Source: Prevotella sp. khp7
Lineage (GTDB): Bacteria; Bacteroidota; Bacteroidia; Bacteroidales; Bacteroidaceae
Assembly: GCF_900109055.1 (NCBI RefSeq)
Contig: NZ_FOIV01000002.1
Location: forward strand, 496,001-560,000
DNA length: 64,000 bases
Direction: 5' to 3'
The notes under the pieces were generated by a model. It had not been told where the DNA came from. It worked only from the letters and a program-made list of their open reading frames with translations, and made no database searches. Positions 59,131 through 64,000 of the stretch are shown here, piece after piece; the stretch's first letter is position 1; each line of letters opens with the position of its first letter. Both the position numbers and the translations under genes were made by a program.

Positions 59131-62100
59131 TTAAAGACTCAAATTGACACCAAGGATGAATGAGATAGGACGCGGATACATGTTGCTGTCAAAGCCGTTA
59201 GCTACCTCAGGATCAAGCCCTTTGTATTTGGTGATTGTAAACACGTTGCTGACTGTTCCGTAAACACGGCCGTTCAGTTTCTTGAAGAGATCGCTGAAGC
59301 TATAGCCGAGAGTGATATTATCACACTTCAGGAACGAAGCATTGTGCACGTAGAAGTCAGAGAGCTGTGACGTAATCTGGTATGTCTGCCAGTTACGGCC
59401 AATAGCCTCATGTGTATAGTTGTTCATATAAAGCAGCGAACTCTTCCATACCTCTGTCGGGCTTACGTTGGCCATTCCCTGCTCAATATTGTTGTACACA
59501 TAGTTACCAATGCTGGCACGGAGAGAGAATCCGAAGTCCCAATCCTTATATTCCATACGAGAGGCAAGACCCATGGTTACGGGAGGTGCCGGGCTCTTAT
59601 AGAAGTACTTGTCGGCCTGTGTAATAATACCATCACCATTACGGTCTACAACAGCGTTCTCAATGGGCTTTCCATTCTGATCGTATGCCTGCTGGAATAC
59701 CAGGAATGAGTTGATGGGGTGACCCACCTGCTGATACTCGAGATAACGGTCTACACCGATCTTCACGTCTTTGGTCTGTGGAACGGGAGAACCATCACTT
59801 GACACACCGTTCAGGTCGGTAATCTCATTATGGTTATATGTGAAGTTGTAATCAATTGTCCAATAGAAATCTTTGTTCTGGATCGCCTTCCAACTGATGG
59901 TAGCTTCAATACCCTTGTTCTCCAGTGAGCCGATGTTCTGCCAACTCTGGTTACGATATGCAGAGAGTGCCAGTGTAGGAGCATAGTTCAGAAGGTCTGT
60001 CGTCTTGCGATAGTATACATCAACTGTTCCTGTCAGACGCTGGTTGAACAATCCCCAGTCAAGACCGATATTGTAGGTGGTCGTTGTCTCCCACTTCAAC
60101 TCTGGTGTGTAGTTGTCTGGACGGTAAAGTAAACCGTCTCCCGCTACTGGATAGTAGCTGTCGGTACCCTTGTTCTTGGTATAGGTAGCAATCCAGCTGT
60201 AGTCGGGAACGGCACCAGCCTGCTGACCTGTCTTACCATAGCTCAGACGGAGTTTGAGATCACTCAGGGCCTCCACATTCTTCAGGAAAGGCTCTTCGTT
60301 GATTTTCCATGCCAAAGCCAGCGATGGGAACAATGCCCAATGTTCCTTGAAACGAGAAGAACCATCATTACGGAGTGTAAAGGTCAACATGTAGCGGTCT
60401 AACAGAGAATAATTGGCACGTCCGAAGAATGATACCAGATAGCTGTCGGTACGGAAATGATATGGCGTATGAGGACGTTCGTTGACGGCATTGCCATAAG
60501 GCATATTTGTTTCCGGATTGATTGACATTGGATCTATCCATCTTGGACTAGTTGAAGGATAGTATCCACAATAGTCACTCTTCTCATCACGCCAGAAGTG
60601 TTGCCATTCATAACCAGCCATCACATCAACATGATTCTTAAGCTGATCATTGAAGTCATGATAATATTGGGCATAGGTTGACAACTGAAGGTTACGCTTC
60701 AGAATCTTCTCATCTCCCCAGTTTCCATAATAGATAGACTTTGGATACCAAGGCTGCTCGTTTCTATACTGCTTACCTTCTGAGACGTCAGCACCAAGAG
60801 TCAAGTGCAGGCGCAGATCCTCAAAGCCATGGACTTTATAGTCGATGTCAGCACTACCGATGAACGAACGGCTGTTAGCATGCTCATTGCGACCATATAA
60901 CAATGACAATGGGTTTGGCATGCTGGCTACGCCATTAACGGTGTAAGGCCATGTCGTATCCTTGTCATAGTCAGCAGCTACGGGCCACTGGAAGTATCCA
61001 TTGAAGTTTCTTAAGGTCTGATCCAGCTTGTCACCCAGCAAATCCTTATGATACTGTGACGTAAATCCGTAAGGACTCTGAGTCGGGTCAAAAAATACAG
61101 CAGAACTGATAGCGGCCATCTCGGCATATCTTGTCTTGGCATACATTCCCTTTGCATTAAGATTCATGGTCAAGTGATTGTCCATGAAAGAAGGATTCAG
61201 GTTCAGGGCTGCTGTCACACGCTGGAAATCAGTCGTCTTCAAAATACCCTCCTGATCGGTGTAGCCCACAGAAGCACGGTATGGCAAATTTTTCAGAGCA
61301 CCAGCAATAGTTACATTATGATCATGGCTGACAGCGGTACGATAAATTTCGTTCTGCCAATCAGTATTGGCGGTACCTAATGCATAAATAGGCAGAATAG
61401 TATTCCCGTCAGTATCTACATATTGACCTTCGGCATTTGTAAGGAACTGTCCATCGGCATTTCTTACGCCATACATATTCTTGATAAAATCACGATACTC
61501 GTCGCCATTCATCACATCAATCGTGCTTTTCTTGGCGCTGACAGTCATGGAGCCACTGTAGGTCACGGTGGGCTTCATACCATTACGTCCCTTCTTTGTG
61601 GTGATAATGATTACACCATTAGATCCACGGCTACCGTAGATAGCTGTAGCGGAAGCATCCTTCAGAACGTTGAATGACTCGATATCCTGCGGATTAATCA
61701 TTGACAATGCATTGGACAAACCTTTGACACCTTCGTTGTCCATTGCCAAACCGTCAATAACAATCAATGGGTCGTTTGAGGCATTCAGTGAAGAGCCGCC
61801 ACGGACACGAATCTGTGCACCTGCACCAGGAGCACCATCGTTGGTGACGATGTTCACACCAGCCACCTTTCCGGATAACATGTCCTGTGGGTTAACCACA
61901 AGACCCTTATTCTTGGCATCTGGCTTGAGTGCGGCAACAGAACCTGTCAAGTCACTCTTCTTCACTGCACCATAACCGATAACCACAACCTCATTGAGCA
62001 CTGCGGCATCGTCTTGCAGAATTACTTCTACAGTAGGAGCTGCCTTTACCGTCTGTGGCTGGTAGCCGATATAGGTGACGGTAATGTTTGCATCTTGATT

Positions 62101-62310
62101 GGCTTTCAAGACGAAGTTACCATCGAAATCAGTCACGGTAGCGGTCTGAGTGCCGTCAACGCGTACTGTTGCACCGATAATGGGTTCGCCTGTAGCATCT
62201 TTCACATGGCCTTTGACATCAATCTGAGCAAAGGCGCCTACCGATAGGAATAGCCCGAATAAAAGGGCAAGCATCCTAAGCGGAAACTGAATGTTTACCT
62301 GCTTCATCAT
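59131..62310 (-). CDS. susC: SusC-like TonB-linked outer-membrane transporter
   Basis: 1059 residues. Signal peptide to about residue 28; carboxypeptidase-regulatory-like domain (IDVKGHVKDATGEPIIGATVRVDG, about 30-112); TonB-box region LNEVVVIGYGAVKKSDLTGSV; plug with DMLSGKVAGVNIV and IRVRGGSSLNASNDPLIVIDG; then a large barrel containing NDGSSRFKEHWALFPSLALAWKINEEPFLKN and ending ISFILGVNLSL. It imports starch oligosaccharides with SusD. The promoter region shared with the LacI-type gene contains a likely operator. Confidence 0.95.
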   Translation of the reverse strand: MMKQVNIQFPLRMLALLFGLFLSVGAFAQIDVKGHVKDATGEPIIGATVRVDGTQTATVTDFDGNFVLKANQDANITVTYIGYQPQTVKAAPTVEVILQDDAAVLNEVVVIGYGAVKKSDLTGSVAALKPDAKNKGLVVNPQDMLSGKVAGVNIVTNDGAPGAGAQIRVRGGSSLNASNDPLIVIDGLAMDNEGVKGLSNALSMINPQDIESFNVLKDASATAIYGSRGSNGVIIITTKKGRNGMKPTVTYSGSMTVSAKKSTIDVMNGDEYRDFIKNMYGVRNADGQFLTNAEGQYVDTDGNTILPIYALGTANTDWQNEIYRTAVSHDHNVTIAGALKNLPYRASVGYTDQEGILKTTDFQRVTAALNLNPSFMDNHLTMNLNAKGMYAKTRYAEMAAISSAVFFDPTQSPYGFTSQYHKDLLGDKLDQTLRNFNGYFQWPVAADYDKDTTWPYTVNGVASMPNPLSLLYGRNEHANSRSFIGSADIDYKVHGFEDLRLHLTLGADVSEGKQYRNEQPWYPKSIYYGNWGDEKILKRNLQLSTYAQYYHDFNDQLKNHVDVMAGYEWQHFWRDEKSDYCGYYPSTSPRWIDPMSINPETNMPYGNAVNERPHTPYHFRTDSYLVSFFGRANYSLLDRYMLTFTLRNDGSSRFKEHWALFPSLALAWKINEEPFLKNVEALSDLKLRLSYGKTGQQAGAVPDYSWIATYTKNKGTDSYYPVAGDGLLYRPDNYTPELKWETTTTYNIGLDWGLFNQRLTGTVDVYYRKTTDLLNYAPTLALSAYRNQSWQNIGSLENKGIEATISWKAIQNKDFYWTIDYNFTYNHNEITDLNGVSSDGSPVPQTKDVKIGVDRYLEYQQVGHPINSFLVFQQAYDQNGKPIENAVVDRNGDGIITQADKYFYKSPAPPVTMGLASRMEYKDWDFGFSLRASIGNYVYNNIEQGMANVSPTEVWKSSLLYMNNYTHEAIGRNWQTYQITSQLSDFYVHNASFLKCDNITLGYSFSDLFKKLNGRVYGTVSNVFTITKYKGLDPEVANGFDSNMYPRPISFILGVNLSL

Positions 62311-62413
62311 TACTTTTAATTAGAGTTATTTTTGTTATATGTTATATTGTCTTAAGCTTGTTGGGCTTGGTTTTAATTTATCGTAAATTGACGTCTGTCA
62401 GTGGTTTATGGTG

Positions 62414-62421
62414 CAAAGTTA
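62414..62421 (-). promoter_or_regulatory. -7 box TAACTTTG of the sus operon
   Basis: TAACTTTG on the minus strand, about 105 bases before the susC ATG. No good TTTG at the -33 distance, consistent with a promoter needing an activator. Confidence 0.6.
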
Positions 62422-62476
62422 GTTTTTCTTTCAATACGTTGTACTTTTTTTGCTTAAAAAGATGCGAAAGAGCCGC

Positions 62477-62488
62477 GCAAACGTTTGC
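62477..62488. promoter_or_regulatory. LacI-family operator candidate GCAAACGTTTGC
   Basis: Perfect 12-bp palindrome with central CG, typical of LacI-family sites, placed between the susC and regulator promoters. A half-site GCAAACGC recurs at 62553-62560, at the edge of the regulator's -7 box. Confidence 0.75.
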
Positions 62489-62521
62489 ATACGAGTGTAC
62501 TTATTTAAATATATACTAAAA

Positions 62522-62553
62522 TTTGGTTATTATCACGAATTGCACTATCTTTG
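62522..62553 (+). promoter_or_regulatory. Promoter of the LacI-family regulator gene
   Basis: TTTG (62522-62525), 20 bases, then TATCTTTG (62546-62553), a full match, 27 bases before the ATG. Confidence 0.8.
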
Positions 62554-62580
62554 CAAACGCATCTTCATAATTAAAAACCA

Positions 62581-63606
62581 ATGGAAGAAAAGATTCCGAT
62601 GACAATGAAGGACATCGCTAAAGAATTCGGAGTTTCTGTAGCGACGGTTTCGCGTGCGTTGAAGGATTCGCCTCGTATCAGTGAAGAGCGGCGGCGAGTT
62701 ATTCAGCAATATGCTCGTGAACATAATTTCTATCCTAATGCCATTGGTGAAGCCTTGCGCCATAGTAGGGTGATGCCCCAACGAGTGATAGGTGTCATCG
62801 TGCCAGAGTTTACACATTATTATTTTTCTTCAATTCTGACAGGCATTGAAGAATCCGCGGCATTGCGTGGCTATCGCATCATGGTGGCTCTCAGTGGCGA
62901 ACAGTATGAACGTGAGGCTTATATTTGTGAGAATTTCCTTCGCTATAAGGTGTGTGGGGTTATTGTTTCTCAGGCCAAGGATACGAAAAACTATGATCAT
63001 TACCAAAGACTGTTGGATGCTGGTATCCCTTTGGTGTTCTACGATCGTATTTGTACAGGTGTTAATGCCAGTCGTGTGGTGGTTGATGACTATATGGGAG
63101 CCTATAATGCTGTGACTCATCTAATAGAAACGGGATGTAAACGTATTGCGTTCTATGGAGGTCCAATGCAGTTGGAGATTTCCAAGAATCGTTTTAATGG
63201 TTACAAGGATGCGCTATTGAAACATGGAATGAAAGTTGACGAGTCAATTATCCGAGTATGTGATAACCGTGGTGAGGCCGAAGTTATGACGCCTGAGATT
63301 CTTGCCATGGATAATCGTCCCGATGGTTTCTTTGCTGTTAATGATGATACGGCCATTGGTGTTCTATATACAGCAAAACATGCAGGTTTCAGGGTACCAG
63401 AGGATATTTCTATTTGCGGATTTACTAATGGGCAACGTGCGGTGGCTTGTGACCCCATGTTAACGACAGTAGAGCAACGAGGACATCGCGTGGGAGAGGA
63501 AGCTGTTGGGATTCTTATGGATAAGGTTGAAGGTCTCTTGCCGTTGGATAAGGTAGAGAAACGTGTTGTTCGTACTCGACTTGTCATCCGCGGTACAACT
63601 CGCTAA
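62581..63606 (+). CDS. LacI-family transcriptional regulator
   Basis: 341 residues. The N-terminal helix-turn-helix reads MKDIAKEFGVSVATVSRALKDSPRIS (about 8-33), then the hinge helix region NAIGEALRHSR, and a periplasmic-binding-like ligand domain (VIGVIVPEFTHYYFSSILTGIEE ... PDGFFAVNDDTAIGVLYTAKHAG ... QRGHRVGEEAVGILMDKVEG). The ATG at 62599 is an alternative. It is divergent from susC and next to a sugar transporter gene, so control of starch or maltose use is likely. This differs from B. thetaiotaomicron, where SusR (a different family) activates sus. Confidence 0.92.
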   Translation: MEEKIPMTMKDIAKEFGVSVATVSRALKDSPRISEERRRVIQQYAREHNFYPNAIGEALRHSRVMPQRVIGVIVPEFTHYYFSSILTGIEESAALRGYRIMVALSGEQYEREAYICENFLRYKVCGVIVSQAKDTKNYDHYQRLLDAGIPLVFYDRICTGVNASRVVVDDYMGAYNAVTHLIETGCKRIAFYGGPMQLEISKNRFNGYKDALLKHGMKVDESIIRVCDNRGEAEVMTPEILAMDNRPDGFFAVNDDTAIGVLYTAKHAGFRVPEDISICGFTNGQRAVACDPMLTTVEQRGHRVGEEAVGILMDKVEGLLPLDKVEKRVVRTRLVIRGTTR

Positions 63607-63641
63607 AATCATTGTTAGATAACTAAAAAACTAAATATAAT

Positions 63642-64000
63642 ATGAAAGTTAAACCCGATTTGTCCTTTTGGAAACTGTGGAATCTGAGTTTTGGATTTTT
63701 TGGTGTGCAGATAGCTTATGCTCTGCAAAGTGCGAACATCTCACGTATCTTTGCTACGTTAGGTGCAGACCCTCATAATCTGAGTTATTTCTGGATATTG
63801 CCTCCGTTGATGGGTATTCTTGTACAGCCCATAGTCGGTACTCTGAGCGATAGAACCTGGACACGTTTTGGCCGACGTATACCTTATTTATTTATAGGTG
63901 CTGCTGTCGCTGTATTGGTCATGTGTTTGTTGCCTAATTCCGGCTCTCTTGGCCTGACTATAGGAGCGGCTATGATTTTCGGACTGATTGCCCTGATGTT
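63642..64000 (+). CDS. MFS sugar transporter, SLC45/GPH-like (3' end outside window)
   Basis: The first 119 residues are present: MKVKPDLSFWKLWNLSFGFFGVQIAYALQ in part, LPPLMGILVQPIVGTLSDRTWTRFGRRIPY with the D-R-x-x-x-x-G-R-R loop of the family, and four hydrophobic segments before the window ends. Related proteins take up maltose or sucrose with protons. It lies 35 bases after the regulator gene, so the two probably share a transcript. Inner-membrane uptake of maltose or maltodextrin released from starch is the likely role. Confidence 0.85.
   Translation, partial: MKVKPDLSFWKLWNLSFGFFGVQIAYALQSANISRIFATLGADPHNLSYFWILPPLMGILVQPIVGTLSDRTWTRFGRRIPYLFIGAAVAVLVMCLLPNSGSLGLTIGAAMIFGLIALM

Overview
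The window looks like a chromosome segment of a Prevotella-type Bacteroidota (order Bacteroidales). Many genes follow the Bacteroidota -7 consensus TAnnTTTG, often with TTTG about 20 bases upstream. Family-specific markers include a SusC/SusD/SusE/SusF locus, PorU and PorV of the type IX secretion system, a BtuG-like surface lipoprotein, a fimbrillin-family lipoprotein, a GLPGLI protein and the gene order rplM-rpsI-rpsB-tsf. I saw no tRNA, rRNA, CRISPR array, transposase or integrase. All family assignments come from reading the sequence; no database search was run.

Layout. 1-3.5 kb: end of a surface-polysaccharide cluster (opine dehydrogenase/LicD fusion, acyltransferase, Wzx-type flippase). 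3.6-6.1 kb: secreted CotH-kinase protein. 6.1-14.0 kb: eight tightly coupled genes (yicC, gmk, nadD, a phosphoethanolamine-transferase-like enzyme, two acyltransferases, a HAD phosphatase, a membrane protein). 14.0-14.45 kb: a gene-free block dense in hairpins. 14.4-26.3 kb: alpha-galactosidase, mntP and a dispersed cobalamin-uptake set (btuD-like ATPase, cobD-like enzyme, btuB, btuG, btuF) without a permease, interleaved with a thioesterase, a PD-(D/E)XK protein and a thioredoxin-fold lipoprotein. 26.4-35.2 kb: pnp, an adenylation/carrier-protein/AAC(3) trio, the ribosomal operon rplM-rpsI-rpsB-tsf with structured leaders, and a fumarylacetoacetase-family gene. 35.5-40.8 kb: porU, porV, ispF. 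40.8-42.9 kb: fimbrillin-like lipoprotein, a 42-residue peptide and a candidate antisense-oriented small RNA. 42.9-49.0 kb: two glycosyltransferases, then a GLPGLI/TonB-receptor/small secreted peptide cassette bracketed by a 124-bp duplication of the 3' end of the second glycosyltransferase gene. 49.0-64 kb: starch utilisation (T9SS-tailed alpha-amylase, two sensor proteins, susCDEF, a LacI-family regulator and the start of a sugar transporter).

How the parts fit. Starch would be cut outside the cell by the amylase, whose C-terminal tail suggests export through the type IX system that includes PorU/PorV. Fragments would be bound by SusD/E/F, imported by SusC and taken across the inner membrane by the transporter at the right edge, with the LacI-type protein as the likely switch.

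The most unusual observation is at the DNA level. Two intergenic blocks (14,096-14,292 and 51,078-51,160) have unrelated sequence but the same geometry: short palindromes whose centres fall on an exact 11-bp lattice (22-bp repeat). I know of no described element with this design. The second notable item is the 124-bp direct repeat around the GLPGLI cassette, which suggests this module entered, or was exchanged, as a unit.
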